A stretch of DNA of 64,000 nt. Origin: Hedera helix (lineage: Eukaryota; Streptophyta; Magnoliopsida; Apiales; Araliaceae). The notes under the pieces were generated by a model, which saw only the letters and a program-made list of their open reading frames with translations, made no database searches and was not told the origin of the DNA. The position numbers and the translations under genes are program-made. Positions 22,991 through 33,183 of the stretch are shown here, piece after piece; the first letter of the stretch is position 1, and each line of letters begins with the position of its first letter. The stretch covers positions 1,537,001 to 1,601,000 of the forward strand of contig OX359287.1 of assembly GCA_947179155.2 (NCBI GenBank), given 5' to 3'.

Positions 22991-25107
22991 TCTTATAATT
23001 TATGAGTTAGTAAATAGGAAAGTATGTGTTGTCGAGTCAATTTATTTGAGAATGATAACTGAATCCCTACATGCATTACTAATTGAAAGATAATCATATT
23101 AGGACTTTCAAATGAGGTAAATTGAATTGTGTAGGCGTAAGTGAGGAATCAATTCAGACAAGTTTTTCAGAATTTGTTGCTATGTGCATTATTATGTTAT
23201 AATGCGATATCAAAGTGTTTATATGAAGCCATATTGATGTTATTGGTGTTATGTGAATAATCAATGAGTATGATTATGTATGGATTATGTGAACAACATA
23301 AAGCATGATTACATATGAACATGAAAGGATATAAATTGTGAAGCATGATTTAAATGCTATGTTGATGAACATAGAAGGACGTATAAAATGTCATATATTG
23401 ATATATTGTTAATCATGCATGATGTATGAGCTATATGTTATGTGATAATTGTTAGACTTGCTAAGCCGTCGTGCTCACTCTTACTTAAAACAAACACTTT
23501 TAGCTGAGGAAGAAGAAATCTGGAAGTCCCGGTAGTGCCCAGAAATCAAGAATGATTATTGCTTAAGGAAAATTAAGGACTACGTTGTGGTCAATTAAGT
23601 CATGCCGTTATCTGGTAGTTAATGATTATAGTTAGACGCTTATGTTTTGTATTTAAACTATCGTTGTCATAAATTGTATCATGTGATTGTAAAACCTTTC
23701 AAATGAATTATGTTCCTTAATTACGAGATAAGATGGTTATAAATAGATAGAATTACTGTTAATGTAATTGTCAGCAAATGAGTTTTATGTACTTACAATG
23801 ATTGTAATAGACTAGGTCATGTTATAAACGATTTAAGTTTCTAGAGCAGTGTAAAGATTTCGATTCTGAGGCAGAGTTCAAGGGAATGAGACAAAGTTTA
23901 AGGGAATATTATAAAACTTTAAATTTATTGAGTTTTAGCAACATATTATTATATAATGTGACACCCCCAAATATGGGCCCACACAACCCAAACTTAAGTT
24001 GTCAAAAGACTACAATAAAATTATTACAAGGTACTACAACGTTTAACAATACAGTATATAATAACACACAACTAAGTCTTCATTATTATTGCCACACTAT
24101 TTTACAACACGTGAAGACTACGATAGCTATCCCTCGGACTCTCACTCCATCCCCCGGCTAGACTCAGCTACGTTCTCATCTCCTGTTGAAAAACAATAGA
24201 ACAAAAAGAAAAGGTGAGCTCAAATAGTCTAGTAAAGAATATCATGACTAAGATAATGACGAATAAATTATCGTTAGCCTTCAACAGTTGTGTTCTTGAT
24301 AGAATAATTTAAACAACAAGTTTTAACTCAACAACTGCAGTTAAGTTTTTAAACAAGGTTTAGATCAATGACTGTAGCAGAATAAAAATCATTAGGAAAA
24401 TCATATGGACCATGATGTCCACTCGCTTCTCTTTTTAGGAAAAGCATCATCAACTTTTATCATCTAAAACACCACTGACCATGATAATACAAACTCACAG
24501 TTCCTGGTCATAATCATGCAAATAACCAATTCATCTTTGCACTACGGGCCAAAGATATTCAATATAGCACCACCGGTTATGATTATACCAGTCTACAACC
24601 TTTGGTCATAATCATACCAAACAACAGTTCATCTTTGTCCCAGGCTAAAGAGAACATTCACCATCTGCCATAAAAGACACATCATCAAATATATCGCCTT
24701 TAACCTATCAACACCTTTATCCAATCTGTGCCCCAGGCCACAGATATCAACAACAATTTGATTCTTGATTATTAGAATAATAACAGAGATATTAACAATG
24801 AACAGAAGAAACAGGGTAAACAATAAATATCAAAAGTTTATAATTTTTACTTTGTGCAGATTTAAATAATGTTCAAATTGTCAACATGATGTCGAGTGAA
24901 ATTTAAAAATGATATTAAAGATCCATAGTTCAGAATAACAATTACAGTTCAATAGAAAGTTTCACGTAAATAGGAAGGAACAATTGAAATGATATTAAAT
25001 GAAGCGTAAACTATTAAGGAATATATAATCATTTCAAAGAGTTTTACCAAATAATACTTACCATAGTAAGTTTAAGAGTATAAAAGAAATGATATCCCTT
25101 ACTATGG

Positions 25108-25166
25108 TAAGTATTCTCGCCTGTCACGCGGGTGACACGGGTTCGATCCCCGGCAACGACGCCAAA
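25108..25166 (+). other. tRNA-Asp(GTC)-derived segment fused to an LTR
   Basis: GGTAAGTATTCTCGCC onward matches plant tRNA-Asp from the D-loop through the anticodon loop (CCTGTCACG, anticodon GTC) and T arm (GGTTCGATCC) to the acceptor end, finishing in CCA. Three differences from the usual sequence are noted. The 5' acceptor strand and most of the D arm are missing, so it is not a tRNA gene. It is followed by the spacer AAATT and the LTR start TGGTGTGATG, the same spacer that separates PBS and LTR at 54760-54764. The encoded CCA and the spacer mark it as a reverse-transcription product. Confidence 0.85.
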
Positions 25167-25171
25167 ATTTG

Positions 25172-26880
25172 GTGTGATGTCGCAAGCACCCAAAAATAAA
25201 ATCTTACTTTTTAAAAAATATTAATGTAGTAGTATAAGCAATAGTCGATCCCATAGAAAATGATTAATTTAATTTTATGTTTTCGTAAACCAAAATTGGG
25301 AGGTTTTTTTAATCAAAGAAATGGTTTAAATAAAATTAACTAAAATAATTATGCAAGTAATTTAACGAAATAAATGAGAAGAAAATCATTGGTTTAAGTT
25401 ATTATCCACCATCAAGAATTTACAACTGGTCACTGATGCAAGAATAATTCAATTCATATTTTAAACATTCACCGTAGAAAGAACTACTCGCAGGTGGAAT
25501 AATTTTTCTCTTCTCTCCTTAATTTTAGATAAGTAGACACGCGCGTTCTAAATTACCCTTACTATTAAATAACCCCCGGCACGTGCTAAAGATTTAATTT
25601 AATAACAACTTTAAAAATTAGAGAGATCGTTGAACTAAACAACACAAGCCACGCGTTTGCATTTAATTTAGATGAATATTCTTCCTAAGATAAAATAATC
25701 TTTTGATCTGCAAAACAATTATTAAACTTAGTTGCTCACAAATAGCAGTAGATTAATATGAATAATAAACTAGTAGGCCTCCTAGCAATTAAATAAACTA
25801 ATTATAAAATTAAGCACAGAAAAATTTTTAATACTCAAAATATAAATTGAACAATTAAAATAAATTAGATCTCACAGTGTATAAATTTTGATGGCTTCAA
25901 TCACTTAAACCAAAATAAATAAATTAGCTACTCATACTTGTAGAGAGCATCAAAGAATAGAAGAGAGAATTTTTCTAATAGAAAAGTTGTGTATTACATT
26001 TGGTCTTAAGCCCTCTATTTATAGGCTACAAAATCCTCCTAACCCTAATAGGATTTACAATTAAAAATAATAAAAATAATTATTATCCTAACCCTAATTG
26101 GAAGTACATTTTTCAAATCCTAATTGGAAATCTAAATAAAATATTAAAAATAAAATAAAGAATTATTGCTTACTTTTCCAAATTGGAATTAGAATTATTT
26201 AATTTATTTGCTTGATCATGGAAACCATGCATTAAAAGAAAAAAAAAACCCAGCCAAACACGCTGGAGGACCCACGCGAAAAAAGGAGAAGAGAGAGAAA
26301 ATCACAGCCAGTGCCTGTTACTGTTAGCACGTGTAACCCACGCGCCAGTTCTTGCCTAACAAAGCCCGCGAATTGTGCGGGCGTCTTCAATCTGCTGTCC
26401 GACTGCCAAACGACGTCGTCCCATTTACGCGGCAGAATCCCGCGCGCATTGCGCGGTGTCTGCCATCATCCAAGCATAAAACGACGTCGTATCTCTTCTT
26501 GCGGCTGATCCTTCAACTTACACGCAATGCGCGAGCACTTTGTTTCTGCACAAATTACGGAAATGCCATCAGCTTTTGCAGAAATTACTAAATTGCCATC
26601 CAAGCTTTATTTTTCCTACAAAAATAAATATAAATTAAGTATAAATAAATAAAAATAATAAAAACTCATAATAATTAATAAAACACCTAAAATACTAAAA
26701 ATAAATAAAAACACATAAATAAAAAAATATATAAAATTACTATAAAATTACATAAATTAACTAAAATCCTATAAAACCTATTAAAACCAAAATAAGCTAA
26801 ATAATTAAATATTTAAGCACACAATAAATATAAAAACTAAGTATTGCGAAATAAAAATATCGTATAATTTAACCCTATCA
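25172..26880 (-). mobile_element. Single LTR, Athila-type non-autonomous family
   Basis: TGGTGTGATGTCGC...AACCCTATCA (1709 bp), homologous to but diverged from the 1537-bp LTRs at 50540, 54765 and 58990. TATA box CTATAAATAG on minus (26015-26024). There is no target duplication: the left side is the tRNA-Asp segment and the right side resumes LTR X at GATGGTATTCC. Its GC-rich island lies at 26355-26540 (two ACGACGTCGT palindromes and CGCGCATTGCGCG). Confidence 0.85.
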
Positions 26881-27166
26881 GATGGTATTCCTTACAAGTA
26901 AGAAAATAATACCATTTATGATGATGAAAAGAATGATAGCCCTTATAGTAGTAAGTTTAAGAGTATGAAAGAAAATGGCATCCCTTACCTTATCACGTCA
27001 CTGGATATTGATAAAAATGAGGTTAATCAACCTATATATTTATAATATAATTAGTAATTACCACATATAAATTTCAAGGTGTATGATAACTTATATATTA
27101 TGAACTATCAAAATTATTTATATAATATAAATTTTTGTAGGGTAAAATAATAACTTTAAAAATAAT

Positions 27167-29296
27167 TGTCGACGCCGAAAAAAGTCGTTTCGTTTTTTTA
27201 ATATTAAAAGCCCTTTCCAATTTAGCCTTTGATTAAGATGTGATTTTTTGAAAAGGGTCGACTTATGTGTCGATGGGATTTGAAATGTCGATTTTATAAT
27301 GAGCCAATTGACCAGAGTCGCCAATCTGTATATTTGAAATGGATGTACCAACTCATCCGAATTTTATTTTCGTAATCGCTGGCCTATATGTGACTCTGAA
27401 TTAATTGGTCTGCGAACCGAGATTCATAGAGTTCGGGGGCTTGCTTAAGCGAGGGGAAGGTGTTAGGCACCCCCCGACTTCCGTGAAACACGGTTACCGC
27501 AATATCGATGTTTTCCTATCCTTTTAAAATCCTAAAAATGTATGAGTTGTATGTGTATGCGTGCGTGCCTAGGTGAATGTTTGTGGTGAATTTTGCTTGA
27601 ATTTTATATGGCAAATGTGCCTTATTCTGGAAAGCGTTTTAGACGTCCTTTGACCCAAATGACAAGGCTTTGTTTCATAATAAAGATTAATTTTAACTTT
27701 GAAAGCGATGGGGATTTTTATTAGGTGTCGTTTATAGAAAACAAGAGTTTTTTAAACTTTTGTCAAATAGGAATCGAGACTATACATTTCCTTCTAATAG
27801 TAAATCGAATAAAATGAAGGCAACTTTTAGAACTCTTTAACCCTATGCACAAAGTTTAATGAAAACGTTTGTCTATTTTTACGAAATCATTTTTTATGAT
27901 ATTTCAAAACCAATTGGAGCCTTTTCATCAGACCGGAATCAAAGTTCGCCACAACTCTTAATTTTAAACCTCGTGAATCTAATATCCTAATTTGATCACT
28001 TTTAGAAAATCTTTATCGTTTGCGTTATTTTGGAAAACCGTTTTTCGTGTCGTAAATCAAAACGAGCATTCAAAACATGTCGGGGCTATCCATGGGTATG
28101 TGAGCCGTATAAATAACCCCAAACACCCACAATCACATATTTTACTATTACGGGGCCTTAAACCCGATCATGGCTTGGTATCGCTTTAAGGTCCGATATT
28201 ACATATATACAACCATGGACCCTATACAATGATTACATACATCCAAATTTGTCCATCATCGGAATTTGACCACGAGGATCTCCTCCCTAGGCTCACAGTT
28301 ACCCAAATCACTGCACAACCATACCAAGGCAAGCTTAACAAAACTAAACTTGTTACTACGCTACACGAATCAAAAATTACAATTCAAACACTACGAACTA
28401 TCCGTTAACGCAATGAACTACATTATCCTCGTACGGATGTCATCGGGACATTAGGAGGAGATTACGTTTGGACGGAACCCTCGCTAATAATCCCTAATCC
28501 ACGAATCCTCGCTAATATAACAACATACTACGCTAAACAACCCAAAACACAATATTAATACAAGCAAAAAAAAATATCAAAAGAAACACCCTTTTCACCT
28601 TGCAATATACCGACAAAAGCTTTATATTTCATGATTCAAGCAAAACCACAAGAACACCTCACTATTGGAACAATAATCAACAATTTATCATCCAAATAAT
28701 CTCCACCCAAGCCTCTCCCTCTCTTCTCGTGTTTTTTATCTCTCTAAAAAACTTAAAATTTTTCTCCCTTCCTTGCTCTCGGGTGAAAACTAGCAATGTA
28801 TAGCGTTCTGCAGGTGCATCTGCGGCTGCCTTCGCTAGCCGCCCGCGCCGAATCCTCGACTGCCGGGTTGTCTCCTCGAGCCGCGAACTGTCCACTTTGT
28901 CGGTGGCCGCAGATGCACCTGCGGCTGCCCGGCTTACTTTTTTTGATTTTCGTGTCACGCGGTCTTAAATCGCCAATTTCTGCTGTATTATTTTGGAATG
29001 CTGTTACCTGATGCATAAATTGTTTTTGTGCATGGTTTCCCCAGAGCGAGACCCCCTACTGCCGTAAACGTAATGGTCATTTGCCGTCTTTGGCGACCGC
29101 ATCGGGCTTCGTCTGGATTGATTGTGTGTATTGCCTCAAATGACTCGATTCTCGTTGTTCGTTTGGCAGCTTTGATCGTAAGCCGTTATGGTGACTTCGT
29201 GTTGGCGTCCACCTTTCCTTTTCGTATGTCGGGTCGAATGACGATTTTGCCCTCCTGTCAGGGTTAGTACACAAGTGCAAAATTTGGGTATCTACA
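27167..29296 (-). mobile_element. 3' LTR of the Tat-lineage element
   Basis: TGTCGACGCCG...GGGTATCTACA (2130 bp), same family as the solo LTR at 16455-18532. It lies next to a polypurine tract (read on minus), so it is the 3' LTR of a minus-strand element whose 5' LTR is off the right edge. The left flank is the X LTR. The 5-bp flank ATAAT (27162-27166) is the expected target duplication but cannot be paired. Confidence 0.88.
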
Positions 29297-29312
29297 ATTG
29301 CCCCTCTTTATT
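29297..29312 (-). promoter_or_regulatory. Polypurine tract of the Tat-lineage element
   Basis: The minus strand reads AATAAAGAGGGGCAAT, directly abutting the LTR. It would prime plus-strand synthesis. Confidence 0.8.
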
Positions 29313-29510
29313 ATGTTTATGGAATGAAATATGAAATAAACATGATAAAGAAGTAGGCACCCGATGCATGAAAATGCCAGTATATATTTAACGATGCAGC
29401 ACAAACGTTAAGATGATGCAATGTCACATTCAATACGTTCATGCAGAGGTCAGTTCAAAGCTACGGATGAATATCGTTCGGGTCTTGTCTCCGACGGTCA
29501 TTTTTTGATG
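29313..29510. other. Tat 3' untranslated spacer
   Basis: Non-coding sequence between the polypurine tract and the minisatellite. The last ~50 bases contain a degenerate first repeat unit. Confidence 0.5.
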
Positions 29511-30266
29511 GTCAGGTATCGTCTCTGACGGATCGTTTTGGATTGGTCAGGTATCGTCTTTGCCGGGTCGTTTTTGATTGGTCAGGTATCGTCTCTGACG
29601 GGTCCTTTTTGATTGGTCAGGTATCGTCTCTGACGAGTCGTTTTTGATTGGTCAGGTATCGTCTCTGACGTGTCATTTTTTTTATTGGTCAGGTATCGTC
29701 TCTGATGGGTCATTTTTGAATTGGTCAAGTATCGTCTCTGACGGGTCATTTTTTGAGTTGGTCAGGTATCGTCTCTGACGGGTCATTTTTTTGATTGGTC
29801 AGGTATCGTTTCTGACGGTTCATTTTTGAATTGGTCCGGTATCGTCTCTGACGGGTCGTTTTTTGAGTTGGTCAGGTATCATCTCTGACGAGTCGTTTTT
29901 TGATTGGTCAGGTATCGTCTCTGACGGGTCATTTTTGAATTGGTCAGGTATCGTCTCTGACGGGTCGTTTTTGATTGGTCAGGTATCGTCTCTGACGGGT
30001 CGTTTTTGATTGGTCAGGTATCGTCTTTGACGGGTCATTTTTTGAGTTGGTCAGGTATCGTCTCTCACGGGTCGTTTTTTTTATTGGTCAGGTATCGTCT
30101 CTGATGGGTCATTTTTGAATTGGTCAGTTATCGTCTCTGACGGGTCGTTTTTTGAGTTGGTCAGGTATCGTCTCTAACGGATCGTTTTTTGATTGGTCAG
30201 GTATCGTCTCTGACAGGTCATTTTTGAATTGGTCAGGTATCGTCCCTGACGGGTCATTTTTTGGTG
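29511..30266. repeat. Minisatellite, 21 units of 35-37 bp, in Tat 3' region
   Basis: Each unit starts GTCAGGTATCGTCTCTGACG and continues GGTC(A/G)TTTTT with endings GATTG, GAATTG, GAGTTG or TTATTG. Unit endings repeat with an 11-unit offset (units 5-10 match 16-21). The minus-strand ORFs over it are translations of the repeat. Tandem repeats in the 3' untranslated region of Tat/Ogre elements are known and can seed satellites. Confidence 0.95.
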
Positions 30267-31015
30267 ATCGTCCGGTTCTAAAATCTTGTATCTTAAAATG
30301 TGACAAGTTACATGTTGACTTGGGGTGACCAAAGGGAGGCAAAGGGGCACCGAGACCAACTGCAGGTGCATCTGCGGCCAGCCGTAGATCCATCTGCAGC
30401 TAGGATCGACAACTATTTCAGATCGCGACCCCCCGCGATCTGCTTACTTTTTAACTTTTCTCTCCCTCGTTTTTTGTTTTCCTCGTCCCCACTCGGCTTT
30501 TTCATCTTTTGGACACCTTTTTGCAAAATCTGCTTCGATTAAATCAGTCTACGCACTTTGGGTAACGTTTTAACTCCTTTTTCTTTGATTTTTGTTTTCA
30601 TTTGACTATACATTTACTTGTTTGGATATTTTAATTTTAGCAATGTATGCCTATATGTGATATTTGTGTTGCACGCAGCATAGATAAATAACGGGTCTTG
30701 TAGACATGTTTTATTTATTTGGAAAAACCATTGTTTTAGTCATTTTATGCTCATGATGCATCATTTTCACTTGCATTTTGGATTTGTTGGTTGCCTGACT
30801 TGATTAAACATGCCTGATCGTGCATGGGATGTCCATTTTACAAACGAAACTCTGCCGAAATTTCGGGAAATCTGGCGCACCCCTAGGGACTTATTTATGC
30901 ATTTCCAATCTCATAAACATGTTACGCTGCCCTATTATTTCTAGCAATATGCAATAAGATTTTTGAAAGATAACGGGCTAAGGATGTACCTCCTTTTCGT
31001 GATGCCGTTTCAGTT
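30267..31015 (+). promoter_or_regulatory. Upstream region of the antisense PMD gene
   Basis: Non-coding. It contains another copy of the Tat LTR palindrome (gcaggtgcatctgcggcc at 30362), a pyrimidine-rich stretch at 30450-30500, and AT-rich sequence up to the ATG at 31016. It is inferred to hold the promoter of the plus-strand genes; no convincing TATA box was singled out. Confidence 0.4.
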
Positions 31016-32970
31016 ATGGATCCTGATGCTCCCAGTGGCTCCACGGTGCCCCGGGTTGCCAGTGTCCGTCGTCGTAGAGCGGTCACCTCAGCTCCAGCTC
31101 CAGTCTTGACCCGTCATTCCCGTAGACTGGTAGAGTCTGTCATTCGCCGTGTCCACCTTGATGTCGGTGAGGATGCCCCAGCTAAGGCAGAGGCGAGTCC
31201 CTCTAGCACAGCGGCCCCTCCCCCCATGCGTCGGACCTTACCAGGGGCCCGTGCTATGATACCGGATCTGCTCGGTCCTGATCTCAGTAGTCACCCCTCA
31301 GCCTACCTTGCGGCTAACGAGGTATATATGTTGTTTAAATTCATTCAACCTTGTGAGATTACCAGGACTAACTGTTTCGACGGTTGTCGCAGGTTCCTGA
31401 GTTTACCCAGCCTCGGGGTAACTGGTTCAGCATTTACACCCTGTACCATGCGCTGCACCCTGACTACCGCAGGATGGTAAACTCTTGGGGTTTTCGTCAT
31501 TTCTTTACCATCGCCCCTCGTCGATGTCCATGGGGTTACATGAGGGCATTATCCGAGCGTTGGTTCCACCAGACCCAGTCGTTACATCTTCTGGATTGCG
31601 AGCTGCTGTTGACCCCTCTTGATTGGCGTTATATCACCGGAGTGGAGTTCTCTGGACCCCGTGTTCCCCTAGAGCCGGATATCACCCCCGTAGCCGTTCG
31701 ATCCTTTTTGGGGTACACTCCTCAGGATAGGGTCTTTAAGGCCCGCAGTATCCGATCAGGAGCTTTGGCTGTGGACGCTATTGGAGGGGTCCTTTCCGAG
31801 CCATTTCCCGAGGACCTATCCGTTCGTGACTTCCTGCTCCGGCGTTTATTCTTGACTATCATGAGGGGCTGTTTTCTGGGGAACAACTCCTCGACCATCC
31901 ATTTCAGTATCGTCAGAGCTACTCGAGATGTGGATCGGATCGGGGACTATGATTAGGGTTCCTTCACCTTTGCTTATTTCCTCCACGGCCTTCGCCTTCG
32001 CTAAGAGGGACAGACAGATGCTTGGCTGGGGTTTTATCCTTTTCTGCTGGTAAGTCCCATTCAATGTGCCGTTTTTCAGTCGTTTCATTCATTTGCTGTT
32101 TCCTGGTATTTATGTCCCTTTTGCCTTATTTATCAGTTCTGGGCTTATGAGCGGCTACCTTGCCTACGACCGATTACTACCCTCGGCCCAGAGAATTATC
32201 CCAGGGGTCGTCGATGGCATCACAGCACTTTGGCGAAAACCCCGGTGTCAGATAGCTTTTCCCACTGCCGACTACAGCTAGAGCTGATCTCTTCGGCGGA
32301 CGTGACATGGGTTCCCTACACTGCGGCTCCTCTGGCGGCGGGTTTTGCTAGTGGTCTTCCCGCGGACCAGGAGTTGGCTCTGTCCACCCGTCGCATTCCC
32401 TTTCTGACTTACGGTGGATGGGAGCTGTATTTGGGGGAGCGCGCTAGCAGATGTGTTTTCGAGGAGGTCCGTGTCCCTTTTGCTCCTCCTTCGCGGAGAT
32501 TTTGGCTCATGGATGCCTATCTTCCAGATGCATTGTTGGCCGGGGAGGACGGATACATGCTGTCAGACGACCCTCAGACGAGCAAGAGCTTCAGTGCCTG
32601 GTGGAGACCTCGTACTATCGGGCCTCAGACTCGGGCCACCTTCTTCCTTGGAGACCTGGTTCACGGGTTGGTGATGATGACGGACTGGATGGAGTGTGTT
32701 CGGGCCCCCACCCACTCAGACCAGATTGCTTCCCTGACTCGGCGGGTGGATCAGTTGTCATCTTTTGTTCGGAGCTTGGGCCGGGATCCAGAGGAAGCTT
32801 ATGCTGCAGACCCGTATGGACCTGACTTTAGGGCAGCTCCCGGCTAATCGGATGCCCCAGCTCCGCCTTATTCCTGCCCAAATTTGAACTTTGGCGCTGA
32901 GGCTTCCATTCCCAGGGACGTGGGCCATGCGAATCAGTTTGAGGATGATGCCTTTATTGAGGGCATATAG
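31016..32970 (+). pseudogene. Plant mobile domain (PMD) gene, three exons, with nonsense codons, antisense inside the Tat element
   Basis: Exon 1 is 31016-31321, ending AAC GAG before a GTATAT donor. Exon 2 is 31393-32049, after TTGTCGCAG and ending before GTAAGT. Exon 3 starts at 32137 after TTTATCAG. Both introns (71 and 87 bp) are phase 0 and restore one frame. Exon 1 encodes a basic, A/P-rich N-terminus. Exons 2-3 encode the PMD fold, with ALSERWFHQTQSLHLLDCEL, then a TPLDWRYITGV segment, FWAYERL and TWVPYTAAPL. In-frame stops occur at 31954-31956 (TAG, where family spacing suggests W), 32002-32004 (TAA) and 32845-32847 (TAA), with coherent coding continuing to a TAG at 32968-32970. PMD proteins (MAIN/MAIL1 relatives) occur both as host genes and inside transposable elements. 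This copy lies opposite to pol. Confidence 0.75.
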
Positions 32971-33183
32971 TTCACCGACTAGATTCAGATAGGCTAGGAC
33001 CCCTGTATTCGAACCTGTTCGTTTTATTTATCATCATTTTTTTCATTCCATGTATTATGTACAGAATTATCTTTATTTTATGCATAATCTTTTATTTCTG
33101 ATGATTCATTTGTTATATTATAACCTGTATGATGCATGAGCTATTGTATATATGGATAAAAAAATGACCCCTGTACAGTCTTT
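32971..33183 (+). other. Spacer between the two antisense Tat genes
   Basis: AT-rich, with ATTTAT and TTTTATG runs that could hold a polyadenylation region. It ends in CTCTTACAG directly before the next ATG, which looks like a 3' splice acceptor. Confidence 0.45.

Larger units (their letters stand above)
19644..23956 (+). mobile_element. LTR Z, Tekay-like, plus orientation, right end interrupted
   Basis: Begins TGTAATATCCAAAAA directly after a polypurine-like tract, so it is the 3' LTR of the collapsed element. It carries an AT-hairpin array (22120-22990) and a gacttgctaagc / gtgctcactcttac block near 23455, the reverse complement of the block marking the minus-strand Tekay-like LTRs. The X LTR at 23957 begins before any ACA-type end is reached. 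No ORF inside has domain content (19927-20211 and 21502-21792 are unremarkable). Confidence 0.65.
23957..27166 (-). mobile_element. LTR family X, minus copy, interrupted and right-truncated
   Basis: Starts TGTGACACCCCCAAATATGG, the reverse complement of the end of the solo LTR at 7574-10265, and follows that LTR backwards to the equivalent of its position ~8770. It is interrupted at 25108-26880 by the tRNA-Asp/LTR segment and cut at 27166 by the Tat element, so the remaining ~1.2 kb of the LTR should lie beyond the Tat element, outside the window. The plus-strand phrases catcaacctatatatt (about 27026) and tatatttataatataatta (about 27036) have exact counterparts in the other copy. Confidence 0.85.

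Noticed and set aside
25108..25166. Functional tRNA-Asp gene
   Set aside because: The 5' acceptor strand and most of the D arm are absent, CCA is encoded, and the segment is followed by a retrotransposon spacer and LTR. It is a reverse-transcribed fragment.
28677..29280. Several ORFs on both strands of the Tat LTR
   Set aside because: The matching region of the solo LTR at 18090-18330 does not keep the same frames. The GC-rich palindromes create chance open frames.
29511..30266. CRISPR-like array
   Set aside because: Units are contiguous 35-37 bp repeats with no unique spacers, in a plant retrotransposon 3' region. It is a minisatellite.
30124..30393. Repetitive minus-strand ORFs (TIPDQ.KND repeats)
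   Set aside because: They are translations of the minisatellite. Unit lengths of 35-37 bp shift the frame, so no protein is maintained across the array.
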